From NCBI RefSeq assembly GCF_019320115.1, contig NC_089587.1, positions 108,549,158 to 108,613,157 on the forward strand: a stretch of 64,000 nt of DNA. Direction: 5' to 3'. The position numbers and the translations under genes were made by a program. The notes under the pieces are model-generated. The model had not been told where the DNA came from and searched no databases. It saw nothing but the letters and a program-made list of their open reading frames with translations. Position 1 is the stretch's first letter; each line of letters opens with the position of its first letter. Source of the stretch: Miscanthus floridulus. Its lineage: Eukaryota > Streptophyta > Magnoliopsida > Poales > Poaceae. Positions 45,255 through 55,209 of the stretch are shown one piece after another.

Positions 45255-45440
45255 TTGTTATTGATTTATGATAGTTAGTGATTTAGGATAGTTAGGTTAA
45301 TGATTTAGGATAGTTAGTGATTTACGATAGTTAGGGTTTTATGATTGTTATTGATTTAGCATAGTTAGTGATTTAGGATAGTTAGTGATTTAGGATAGTT
45401 AGGGTTTGTGATTTAGGATAGTTAGGTTAGTGAATTTGTT
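45255..45440. repeat. GATTTAGGATAGTTAG minisatellite
   Basis: About ten imperfect copies of a roughly 20-bp unit, core GATTTAGGATAGTTAG, lie upstream of the mobile-domain gene in MULE 1. Degenerate copies continue to about 45620. Confidence 0.8.
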
Positions 45441-45853
45441 TGTTTAGGTAGGTAGTTTTTAGGTTTGAGGTTGTGTGTTGCAGTATAGTTAAGGTTTGGT
45501 TAGGTAGTTAGGATTTAGGTTACTGTTAGTTAGGATTTTGGGTCTAGGGATTGATTAGGTATTTATTATTTAGTTTATAGTTAGTTATTTAGTAAGGGAT
45601 TTTGGATATAGATACTAGTTTTCAAGTGTCGGTACTTAGTAGTGCGTGATACGTCGATTTGGATGACTTGATGAAGTTTCGTCAAATACTTATTTTCCTA
45701 GTGAAGTTGTTTAATATGTCTGTTAATGTTACTTTGAATATATACATGTGCTTTCATGTTGTGTTCGTATTGCATAACAAGTAGTTTAAATTTTGCAATG
45801 CTACATAATGTTAATTTGAATACTCTAACCCTTTGTTTATCAATTTGTAATAG

Positions 45854-48493
45854 GATGATCCCTCCCACGCAGCATCCGTTGTATTCCATTCTTGAGGTGG
45901 AGTACGACGACCAACACCGAGCACACATCTTGAGTGACACCGACGCAGAGGTGGCCTTGTCTCCTTTGATGCCCCGCACGCACACCAGGGCGCACCAGTG
46001 GGACGAGCATTACGTGCCGTATATACGGCGTGTTGGCTTCCTCGAGCTTATCCGTGTTGTCAACTACGGTCTTCCGCCCCTTGACCTAGCACTACTTACT
46101 ACAGCTGTAGACAGGTGCCAATGCCTTCTTTGTACGTAAACATTCTTATAACAAATTTGAGTCAACTAACAGTCGTTCTATTCTTATAATAGGTGGAGGC
46201 CTGAGACCCACATGTTCCACCTACCTTGCGGCGAGATGACCTTGACCATGTAGGACGTGAAAGCTATCTTTGGCCTTTGGTTGGGAGGACTTCTAGTGAC
46301 GGGTATAGTTGACAACGATCACTGGAGGGAGCTGTTGGCTCAGTTCACTGGCTTTCTTCCACCGGACGACGAGGTTTCAAAGAAAAATAAGTGAGCAATT
46401 CAAGCCTATTTAATACTTGCATTGCTTTCCTGCAGCCATCGGGTCTCATTTTCTTTGGTGAATTTCAGAAAAAGTTCTGAAGTTTTGTCGTCCTAGATCA
46501 CAGAGCGCTTTGATTACTTGGACCCATAGGCTGAGGAGGCTCAGATCGACAGGATTGCTAGAGTGTGGCTCTGGCACTTCCTTGGTGCTTTCCTCTTCCC
46601 AGACGCCTCGGGCAACACCATCACCTGGATCTTCCTTCACAAACTACGTCAGCCACGGGAGAACATAGCGACGTATAGCTAGGGCAGCGCAGTCCTGGCA
46701 TGGACGTATCGACAACTGTGCGTTGCCTGCCGTCGTACCTCTGGGTATGCGAACCTTGGGGGTTGCTCCTACCTACTTCAGGTTTGTGTTGGGAACAATG
46801 GCCCGTTGGGAGGCCCCTTAATACTGGTTTACCGGTAAGTACTTCGGTTCACTATATTCTTCGAGGCAGTTACAAATAATTAAATTATTAATGGCTAATT
46901 CATTATCGTGTTCAATGCAGTAATGGAACGGGCAGGATACACTTCCTACAGCTCTATATATCTGGACGGAAGCAGAGTTAGTTAGAGGGAATACGAGGTG
47001 CAAGTACAGGGAGTACACGAACGGTCTCAACGTCCTGACATAGCACCAGGTTACGCTCTCTTTACTATCATACATGTATCTTATTCGATGTACACTATAT
47101 CACAGCCTAACTCAATTATGAAATGTCCAGGTGCATTGGTGTCCTTGGGATGCTCCGGAGCTCGAGTACTATCTGAGTCCTATCACTAGGGATGAGTTAG
47201 ACGAGTATCGCTGCAACGTCCCCCTTATTTTCTTCCACGTGGTCGAGATTCACTTACCCATCAGGGTCTACAGACAGTTTGGAAGAATGACAGGCTACCC
47301 ACCACCGCTTTACTCCACCAACCAAGAATTGCACGGGTGCATTATCGATTAATAACAAAGCTACAATTCAGATGTATGTGTGGTACAACTAACATCGTTT
47401 TGTTGCAGGTATGACCGTAGGAAGAGGTACAAGATCAAGGATTGGCGCATGACACACAACGCGTACATCCACTTATGGCAGACCAGGGAACGATAGCCGG
47501 TCCATGTGGGTCCCCCACACGACTAGCACACCTTCGACGAGTACCTGCGGTGGCTTCACAGGTCTACGAGGACACATATCAAGCCCCCGTACACTGAGGA
47601 GGCGATTGACGAGGACTCAGAGGAAGATGTGATCGAAGATGTGTACGATGTTGCCACTAGGGAGGACACACAGCTACAAAGAGCCCCACTTCAAAGATAC
47701 GTGGTAACATACTTAAATGGTACAATTTGTTATCCATTTGATATTAAGTATGTGTACTAAAACTGTCCAACCGTGTTTCTGTACCTAGGCGACACAATTG
47801 TCAAGGATGTCCAACAAAGCAGCGTTCTGGCTTCACGAGTCTAGAAGGCAGGGGTCAGGCGTTCTCGAAGCTTTTGTGGAGGTAAACATAAACTTATCCG
47901 TTCCGAAAATATTTCTTTAGTGTATACGCGTTTGGAAAATGCACTAACTTTAACGTCTATTTATGTAGAAAGTGAAGAAAAGTTGTAGGAAGCTAGCTCA
48001 GAAGCAGAACTGCATGGACACTCCTTGGGTGGAACCGCCACTCCCGGCGCGGTCGAGTGGCATGTCTTTAGCCTCTTTGAGGACACCAGTCGGCTCTACT
48101 CAGCCAGTGACAGGTACCACTTCTGCAGTGCGTACACCACCACATCATTGCGTTGGGAAGGACTCTGCAACCGAGGACGACAACCCCCCCGGACTTTCGC
48201 AGACAGCACGACTAGACATGGCGATCTCGTCCGCATGTCTCAGCTAGGTGGTGCCCCGCTTGGTACCCAAGGAGCCTCACAGGTACTAACAAAGGTAGTT
48301 TCTTTAAATACGTAGGCTCCATGAACTAACGATCATAAAGATTATAAGTAATCGTGCATATCATATACTTGCAGGGTACGAGCCGTACTCACTGGCAACA
48401 CGACCACACCGACGTTGGCTACACTCCCAATGTGTTGCCAACAAATCCGAAGAGACAGAGGCGTCTGAGGGATCCTTACGCTCCTGGGTCTTA
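45854..48493 (+). pseudogene. MAIN-like plant mobile domain (PMD) gene inside MULE 1
   Basis: A multi-exon gene of the plant mobile domain family (MAIN/MAIL-like, often mislabelled as phosphatase 7 long form). Exon 1 (45854-46114) ends HWDEHYVPYIRRVGFLELIR...TAVDR-type sequence. Exon 2 (46193-46392) has RWRPETHMFHLPCGEMTLTM, a TAG, then DVKAIFGLWLGGLLVTG. Exon 3 (46469-46834) has ITERFDYLDP, ARVWLWHFLGAFLFPDASGN and GSAVLAWTYRQLC. Later exons show LPTALYIWTEAELVRGNTRC, WCPWDAPELEYY, VPLIFFHVVEIHLP and KIKDWRMTHNAYIHLWQ. The last exon (about 48376-48493) is basic. Splice sites follow GT...AG. Stops at TAG in exons 2, 3, 4 and 6 and a frameshift near 46787 indicate a pseudogene. Intact relatives act in the nucleus in silencing and genome stability. 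Confidence 0.82.
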
Positions 48494-48681
48494 ATTTGTT
48501 AGGTCGAACGAATATTGTGGTCCGAAACTTGCAGGCTTAGTTGGTTATGTTATGTCGAACTTATGTCGAACCAATAAAAATGTTACGTGACAGCTTATCA
48601 ACTTACGCACGGACTTTATTTATTTGCTTCATATTCGTTTCAATGCGTCGCGACAGCACTGCCGGCGAGATTAACTAGGAA

Positions 48682-48894
48682 CTAGTTCGAGAACCGTTAG
48701 TCCCGGCGTATCTCGCCGTCGATGGCCGGCGTCTTGACCCCGATTCTCCCGAGCTTGGTCATCGCCGCCACGAAATCGCCGAAGAAGACACCCTGGTTAG
48801 ACGCGCAGTAGTCGACCGTGCTGCGCGATCTCATATCGGACTAGAGCACCTGGTCGGAGCCCACCGGCAAGGGGTCGAGGAAGCCGGGGTCCAT
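48682..48894 (-). pseudogene. Captured C-terminal fragment of a class III peroxidase
   Basis: Minus-strand frame starting MDPGFLDPLPVGSDQVL, then a TAG (48841-48843), SDMRSRSTVDYCASNQ, FFGDFVAAMTKLGRIGVKT and GEIRRD, TAA (48697-48699), RFSN, TAG (48682-48684). The order SDQVL - STVD - FVAAMTKLGRIGVKT - GEIRR is the distinctive end of plant secretory haem peroxidases; the TAA sits where the conserved final cysteine is expected. Only about 70 of some 320 residues are present, without haem-binding histidines. It lies just inside the right terminal repeat, antisense to the mobile-domain gene, a typical Pack-MULE gene capture. Confidence 0.85.
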
Positions 48895-48948
48895 GGTCGT
48901 GTCGCTGCCGATCCTCACCGACAGCAGCCGATCTTCTGTCTGCGGCCA

Positions 48949-49453
48949 GGTCCTGCCGCGCCATGCGCCGTGGCGCGTCACTGCCGCGCCAAGATCGGTG
49001 GCGTGGCAGACCCTGCCACGTCACCGGTCTGCAGGCCCGGTCGTCGCCACGTCATCCTCCTACCGCGCACCATGTATGGCGCGGCACAGGCGTTTCGCCG
49101 CGCCATGGCAATAGGTAGGGGTGAAAATGGTACGGATATTTTTCGACTGTATTCGAAACCGAATCCGTTTAGAGGGGTTGAGATCTGTCCGTATCCGAGT
49201 CCGAATACTCAAATCGCATATTTATGATGTCGATATCCAATCGTATCCTATCCGACATAGTTAACACTATCCGTTTTCGAATCCGAATCCGGACAGAAAT
49301 ATGAAAACAAATATAATATCGGTGATATCCGTCCGTATTCGATCCGTTTTCATCCCTGGCAATAGGCGCGGCCAAAAGTGTTAGTTTTAGAAGAAAAAAA
49401 ACAGTGTTGAATTTAAAATTAGTTTAAAAAAATGTTAAAAATAAAAAAAAAAT
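48949..49453. repeat. Right terminal inverted repeat of MULE 1 (split by a MITE)
   Basis: The complement of the left repeat, interrupted at 49116-49358 by a hAT-type MITE; removing that and one copy of its 8-bp duplication restores a repeat of about 254 bp. Confidence 0.85.
49116..49358. mobile_element. hAT-type MITE, 243 bp
   Basis: Starts TAGGGGTGAAAATGG and ends CCGTTTTCATCCCTG, imperfect 15-bp inverted ends, with the 8-bp duplication gcaatagg on both sides (49108-49115 and 49359-49366). The interior is a CGGATAT/ATATCCG-rich sequence with no coding capacity. Confidence 0.92.
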
Positions 49454-49462
49454 CGCATTGGT

Positions 49463-51441
49463 CAGGAGGCCGGCCTTCCAGGTAGGTATACGTGCAGCCA
49501 CCGCGTCGACGAGCGCCTGTTCGTTGGCGCGGCTCAGCCACGAAAGCGACAGAGGCACCCCCAGGTATTGGTAGGAAACTCCTGGAGTCTGCAGGGGAAT
49601 AAGACGTGAATGCAGCATGGCTTCGACGTCGTCCGGGGTGATTGAGCACTTGTCCAGGTTGGTGGCGACTGGCGAGCCCTGAAGTCCCTGCGAAGAGCTC
49701 GAGGATGTGCCGGATGCAGCTAAAGTCATGGGCGGATGGTGCGAGGAAGATGACCAGATCGTCGGCGTAGATCGATGCACGATATTTGATCGCATTCCCT
49801 GGCAATGTAGTTAGTAGCGCACGGCGATCGGCCTCAGCGATCAGCGCGTTCAAGACCTCCATGACGATGACGAACAAGAACGGCGACAACGGGTCGCCCT
49901 GCCTGAGGCCGCGGGCATGGCAGATGCGACGCCCCGGGCGGCCGTTGACAAGCACCTTGGTGCTCACCGTTCCCAACATGGTCGAGATCCAGTCGCGCCA
50001 CCGCAGGGGGAAGCCAATGTGGTCGAGGACCTCAAGCAAGAAAGGCCAGGCCACCGTGTCGAATGCCTTTGCAAGATCGACCTTGAGCAGCATCGCCGGG
50101 CAGCGCTGGGCGTACAGCCATCGGCAGGTGAGCTGTCCTGCGCGAAAGTTCTCATGAATTCTCCGACCCCGGATGAAGGCCAACTGGTTGATCTTGACAA
50201 TCTCCGGCATTCTAGGAGCCAGACGAAGTGCCAAACCCTTGGCGAACAGCTTGCCGACGGAGTGGATGAGGCTGATCGGCCTGTAGTCTTTGAGTCCCTC
50301 TAGTGCCTGTGTTTTGTGGATCAGCACCATGATCGCCTCATTGAGGTGGTAAAAGCTTCTGAAGTCCACCTCCCAAAGGGCGTGAAACACCCGCACCACG
50401 TCGGGGCCTACAATCTCCCAAGCCGCCTTGTAAAAGGCACCGCAGAAGCCGTCGGGGCCTGGTGCTCTGTCGGCCGGTGTATCCCGGACAATCCTGGCCA
50501 CCTCCTCAGCCGTGAACGGGATCTCCTGGTCGCTGAGGTCTAGCCTTGGGCGGTCAAGCTGGGCCAGGTCGATGCGGTGTTGCCTGGGGAAGGCCTTGCT
50601 GAGCAGGTCGTTGTAGCAGGAGAACACGATGCCCGCCTTCGCCTCCTCCTCGCTGAAGGTCTGTCCATTATGCGTGATGGTGAACAGGTAATTTTTCCGG
50701 CGCCGGTGACAAGCTTGCAGGTGGAAATACTTGGTGCATGCATCGCCCTCCTGCAGGTACCTAGTCCTGGCGCGCTGTCTGGCCATGGTCCTGGCCAGCG
50801 ACGCGAGCCCAAGGACACTGGCCTTGAGCTCATGGCGCCACTCAATCTCGCCCTGCGACAGGAGCCTGGTCTCCTGTGCGGCATCCAGCTCGTAGATGAC
50901 CACCCGGGCCGCAGCTAGCTGCAACCTGATGTTACCGACGCTGGTGGCACGCCAGCTCCTCAGCGCCTTAGCCAGGGCACGTAGCTGCTGGTCCAGGGAT
51001 CGGCAAGCATCGACGTCGACAAGTGGTGCACCCCACGCGACGCGGACGACATCTAAGAATCCATCAATCTTCGTCCAGTACCGGTCAAAGCGAAACCTTG
51101 GTCGTGCCCACGGTGTAGCCTGCCATTGTTCTTGTCACTGGCCTTGTAGATTAGGTTGAAATCGCCACAAAGGAGCCAGGGGCCGGGGCAGCTGGCTCGC
51201 GCATCGCGCAGCTCCTGGAGGAAGTCCGGCTTGTCTGCTCTCACAGTGGGGCCGTAGACGTTGGTGAGCCACCATGGCCCACCGTGGCCATTCAGCGGCG
51301 TCAGTTTCGTGGTGATTGAAAAACGGCCCAAAGATCACGGCGCCAGGAGACGACGGCGCCACCAGCTACGCCGATAGCGGGGAGGCAGATGTAGTCAAAA
51401 TCAGACCCTACTATTTCATTGTTCGTCGTTAGAGAGAAGTT
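49463..51441 (-). pseudogene. LINE ORF2 fragment 2 of 4: endonuclease end and reverse transcriptase
   Basis: The minus-strand open frame 49419-50924 (501 codons, its last residues read into MULE 1) holds a near-complete L1-type reverse transcriptase: LNEAIMVLIHKTQALEGLKD, YRPISLIHSVGKLFAKGLA, LLKVDLAKAFDTVAWPFL, GLRQGDPLSPFLFVIVMEVL, and the catalytic YADDLVIFLA. Upstream, 51053-51331 carries the later endonuclease part (WWLTNVYGPT, WLLCGDFNLIYKASDKNN). Frameshifts occur near 51050 and 49700. MULE 2 cuts it at 51451 and MULE 1 at 49453. Confidence 0.92.
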
Positions 51442-51450
51442 GGCGAGACC

Positions 51451-53221
51451 GAATTTTTTATTTTTTAGCTCTTTTTTGAAAAGTTTTCATAAATATGTCT
51501 CTGGTGGTAAGATTTTAAAATCTGGACCCTTAGCTCCGCGCCATAGTTGCTGGCGCCGAGCTTACACTGCTCGGCGCCATCGTTGCTGGCACCGAGGTCT
51601 TGGGATCGACGCAGACGTGACGGTGACTTGGCAGGCAGCTCGGCGCCATAGATCCTGGCGCCAAGCTTGGCGCCCTAGATCCTGACGCCGAGCTTGGCAC
51701 CGTAGATCTTAGCGCTGAGCTCGGCGCCATGATCTATGGCGTCGAGGTGGTGTTTTAGCCTCGGCCCAACCTTCCTGCCCGAGCCTTCTTTCTCTTTTTT
51801 CTCCTCCCTCTTGGGTTTTTTCTCTCCTCACTTCGCCCTACCTCATGAATCGGCATATTGGACCTTGGAAACTTTGATTTGATCCGTAGATCTTCGAGAG
51901 CAAGATATCCTCGCTCCCCTCCTAGTTTTTTTGCATCGATTTGGTATATATTAGTCGGATTTTTCAACCTAAAAATCGTCATTACTTAGGGTTTCATTCT
52001 ATCCCACAATATTTGTATTATACAACCGTAGGATGATGCCAAGACGTAAAAAAGCTAGCAAACCTAGGTAACCGCAGCGCATGTAGTTATGTTATGGGTT
52101 CATTGTTGTGCATCAAATGAAAAACCCTAGGTTTAGGGTTTAATGTTAATTGCTTTCGGTTCTTAGAACGAAATTGGTTGTATTGTAGTTATGGTTCTCA
52201 TTGACATTAATTTGTGATGTTTTGATTTTTGTTTGTTAAATTACATCCGTTTTATTATATACAAGAAATGTATCGGGAGAAGTTTTGGCGAAAACGGGGT
52301 CGTCCTCGAGAATTATACCCCGATGCGTCTAGCAAAGATGCCCCCGTCCACCCCCCCTCTAACCCTCCGCCAATGACGGCTAAGGAGAAGCACCTAGCCG
52401 TAGTTAGACGACTCGAGGAACCTCCTCTGTGCGAATGCGGAGATCAAGCTGTGATAAACCCTGAGAATACGTTGGAGTTTGTGTGTCCGAACAAACACGA
52501 AGTAAGTGGAAAGTGTATCTGTTTAAAAATTTAGTTCTATGTGTGCGTGTACTAATGTCTCCTCTTTTAGGTGTATGGATTTGCGAAGTGTCGTTTCAAG
52601 GAGTGGCTCTATGGTCCTAAGAATCAATGGCCGGAGCCACCAAATGCAAAGGAAAAGAAGAAAGAAAGGTTAATTTACAAAGCATCTCCAGTCAAGTGCG
52701 AATGTGGTGTTAAATCCAACTACGGTCTAGTCTCTTCGGAGCTTGGAATAGGCCATTATTACGGCCATATGGTTGACTATGATGAGATTGGTTATTTTTG
52801 TGGTAACATGGAATAGGCCATTATTGCGGCCATATGGTTGGCGGGAGAGGGCGCGGGCGGCGGCGGCGGTGCGCTACTCGGGCGAGGTGAGGCAGGTGCG
52901 AGAGAGAGAGGGAGAGGAAGACAGAAAGGATTGGAGCCCATACGTAAGACAGGCTTGGCGCCAGTAACCCTGGCGCCGAGCTCGGCGCCAGTAACCCTAG
53001 CGCCCAAGATCTATGACGCTGAGCTCGGCGTGAGGGTTACTGGCGTCGAGGTGCCTGCTAAATCACCGCCACGTCTGCTTCGAGCCCAAGAGCTCGGCGC
53101 CAGCACGTGTAAGCTCGGCGCCAGCAACGATGGCGCCGAGCTAAGGGTCCAGATTTTAAAATTTTACCTCCAGAAACATATTTATGAAAGTTTTAAAAAA
53201 AAGGTTTAAAAATAAAAAATT
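51451..53221 (+). mobile_element. Second Mutator-like element with inverted repeats (MULE 2)
   Basis: Inverted repeats of about 200-250 bp (51451-51700 and about 52965-53221) start GAATTTTTTATTTTTTAGC, like the start of MULE 1. They are rich in the palindromic unit AGCTCGGCGCC. The boundary is set by resumption of the LINE endonuclease frame on either side; the flanks GGCGAGACC and TTTGGGACC match only partly as a 9-bp duplication. It holds a two-exon GRF-like zinc-finger gene and no transposase. Confidence 0.75.
52268..52816 (+). CDS. GRF-like double zinc-finger protein in MULE 2
   Basis: Two exons, 52268-52501 and 52571-52816, with a GTAAGT donor and TTTTAG acceptor, keep one frame of about 160 residues. 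The first zinc-finger-like unit is spread over both exons: PPLCECGDQAVINPE, FVCPNKHE, then AKCRFKEWLYGP, matching the CxCG...CP...C-aromatic-xW pattern of GRF fingers. The second begins VKCECGVKSNYGLV and is cut by the stop at 52814-52816, which lies at a direct duplication of AATAGGCCATTATT(A/G)CGGCC (52748-52775 and 52813-52840). Related genes bind nucleic acids; the role here is unknown. The start codon is the first ATG of exon 1; an extra 5' exon is possible. Confidence 0.65.
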
Positions 53222-53450
53222 TGGGACCTTGGACTCTTGCAGACAAACGATCGACAATGTCCCTGACTACATTGCGACGCGCACGCGCACGGCTATTCAA
53301 GCCACGTGCGTTCCAAACCACAAGATGGTTGGCACTCATGGGAGAACGGTGTTGCGACTTTCCACAGGCCTCCAGGAACATATTTTGCTGTGTGTGTGCT
53401 TTCAGGTTGGTGATTGCCGCACGAATCTCCGAGTCCATTTCACCCAAAAC
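53222..53450 (-). pseudogene. LINE ORF2 fragment 1 of 4: endonuclease N-terminus
   Basis: Minus-strand frame MSANHLVVWNARGLNSRARA, then RRNVVRDIVDRLSARVQ, the start of an APE-type LINE endonuclease (WN-ARGL motif). It runs into MULE 2 at 53221 and resumes at about 51450. The frame is open upstream to 53534 without a recognised ORF1, so the LINE may be 5'-truncated. Confidence 0.8.
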
Positions 53451-53535
53451 TCCCCAAGCTGGTGGTGGCAACGTCGCGTACAGTGCCTGGCTACTGTGAT
53501 TGTCACAGCATATATAAATAAATATAAATTGCAAG

Positions 53536-53888
53536 GCCCCATTTGCATGTACTGTACGTGTACATACAGTCTACAGCAACGACCCGTCTCTGTGCTATGG
53601 AAAGATCGATGATTTGCAAAATATCTCGATCGCGCAGTCATAATAACCTAATTAAAATGCCGAGACAATTTCAATCATCCCGCTTACGATTTTAAAATGC
53701 GGGACAATTTCAATGGCGGATTGAATGAATTAGCACTAACTTAATGGAGGCGGGCAAAAACGATTAATGAAGGCGGGCAACACAACCGCCTCCAATCAAA
53801 GGCCTCGGTAAATCACGAACTAGACATGCCCGCCTCGGTTAAACAAAAAAAATCTAGCGAGCCCGTCGATGAGGCCCGTTGAACCCAT
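53536..53888. other. Unassigned sequence before the assembly gap
   Basis: Contains repeated GGCGGGC/GCCCGCC words (53750-53850) and a direct repeat GGGACAATTTCAAT (around 53660 and 53700). This could be the subterminal zone of another CACTA element, but no terminus is seen. Confidence 0.3.
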
Positions 53889-53988
53889 NNNNNNNNNNNN
53901 NNNNNNNNNNNNNNNNNNNNNNNNNNNNNNNNNNNNNNNNNNNNNNNNNNNNNNNNNNNNNNNNNNNNNNNNNNNNNNNNNNNNNNNN
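53889..53988. other. Assembly gap (100 N)
   Basis: Exactly 100 N, a placeholder length for a gap of unknown size. It coincides with where the 3' LTR of gypsy element D should lie. Confidence 0.99.
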
Positions 53989-54364
53989 TTGAAGTTACTT
54001 GACTTGCTGAGTACTTTGTCCTGTTCCCGTCTCTGCTCCGTAAAACAACTCTGTGCGTTATTCTGACGAGACCCCTCGATTTGTCGAGTACTTTTCTTTT
54101 CTTCCTCCTTCGTGATCCGTCGAGTGCTTTGTACGTGCTATGACTTGTTAGATGTAGATCTTTGCGTTAAGAACCTTTCGCCTGCGCTATGTAAAACGAC
54201 TCGGTATAGAATGTTGCCTCGACAAACTTCGGCATCCGAGTGCTTTCTTGAGTGGCGCTTGTGCTTTTCTGAGGAAAAAGTATTCCTATCTGGATGTAGC
54301 CCCCGAGCCTCTTGCTTTTCGGAATGAAGTGCTGGAGGGTCTTTTGAAGTTAAATTTCGGTCGA

Positions 54365-55040
54365 CTCAGCCATTTTGCTTTTTGTTAGCTTTTAGCTACC
54401 CTCATCGGCGAGCTCAAGCGTTTTTTCAGCTATTTTGCTCTCGGCCGGGATGCTCAGGCATGTTTTCAGCCATTTTGCTTTTTTGTTTCGGGTGTTAGCT
54501 TTTAGCTACCCTCATCGGCGGGCTCAAGCGTTTTTTCAGCTATTTTGCTCTCGGCCGGGATGCTCAGGCATGTTTTCAGCCATTTTGCTTTTTTGTTTTG
54601 GGTGTTAGCTTTTAGCTACCCTCATCGGCGGGCTCAAGCGTTTTTTCAGCTATTTTGCTCTTCGGCCGGGATGCTCAGGCATGTTTTCAGCCATTTTGCT
54701 TTTTTGTTTCGGGTGTTAGCTTTTAGCTACCCTCATCGGCGGGCTCAAGCGTTTTTTCAGCTATTTTGCTCTCAGCCGGGATGCTCAGGCATGTTTTCAG
54801 CCATTTTGCTTTTTTGTTTCGGGTGTTAGCTTTTAGCTACCCTCATCGGCGGGCTCAAGCGTTTTTTTTAGCTATTTTGCTCTCGGCCGGGATGCTCAGG
54901 CATGTTTTCAGCCATTTTGCTTTTTTGTTTCGGGTGTTAGCTTTTAGCTACCCTCATCGGCGGGCTCAAGCGTTTTTTCAGCTATTTTGCTCTCGGCCGG
55001 GATGCTCAGGCATGTTTTCAGCCATTTTGCTTTTTTGTTT
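54365..55040. repeat. 110-bp tandem repeat array, six copies
   Basis: The word GGTGTTAGCTTTTAGCTACC recurs at 54491, 54601, 54712, 54822 and 54933, preceded by one variant copy at about 54383. The period is 110-111 bp. Copies differ by single bases and T-run length. It lies downstream of pol in element D, where Tat elements often have tandem repeats. Open frames across it are by-products. Confidence 0.95.
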
Positions 55041-55209
55041 TGTGAAAACAACTCGTTGAAGGTCATGACAAGACATGCTGTGGATGAATGCCATCTTTAT
55101 TGATCATGAGTATAAACTACTACATATGTTGTTGAAGAGTATTGCTTTTCGTTGATTGTGAACGTTGGTCCTTTGTGGCTTGCATATCTTGTTTTTTCTT
55201 GAGTTGTTT

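Larger units (their letters stand above)
44857..49453 (+). mobile_element. Mutator-like element with long inverted repeats carrying plant genes (MULE 1)
   Basis: Inverted repeats of about 250 bp (44857-45106 and 48949-49453, the latter enlarged by a MITE) bound the element. The flanks TACATTGGT (44848-44856) and CGCATTGGT (49454-49462) form a 9-bp target duplication with two transitions, as expected for Mutator-like elements. Inside are a spliced plant-mobile-domain gene and an antisense peroxidase fragment; no MURA transposase is visible, so it depends on another element. It inserted into the LINE reverse-transcriptase region. Confidence 0.85.

Noticed and set aside
45255..45440. Telomere-like repeat
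   Set aside because: The unit GATTTAGGATAGTTAG is not TTTAGGG, and copies are irregular; it is a local minisatellite.
53536..53888. A further CACTA element at the gap
   Set aside because: GGCGGGC repeats are suggestive, but no CACTA terminus or duplication is visible before the N run.
54365..55040. Possible CRISPR-like array
   Set aside because: Units are head-to-tail without unique spacers, and the host is a plant.
54545..55059. Frames with repeated MLRHVFSHFAFLF segments
   Set aside because: Produced by the 110-bp tandem array, whose period is not a multiple of three in most units.
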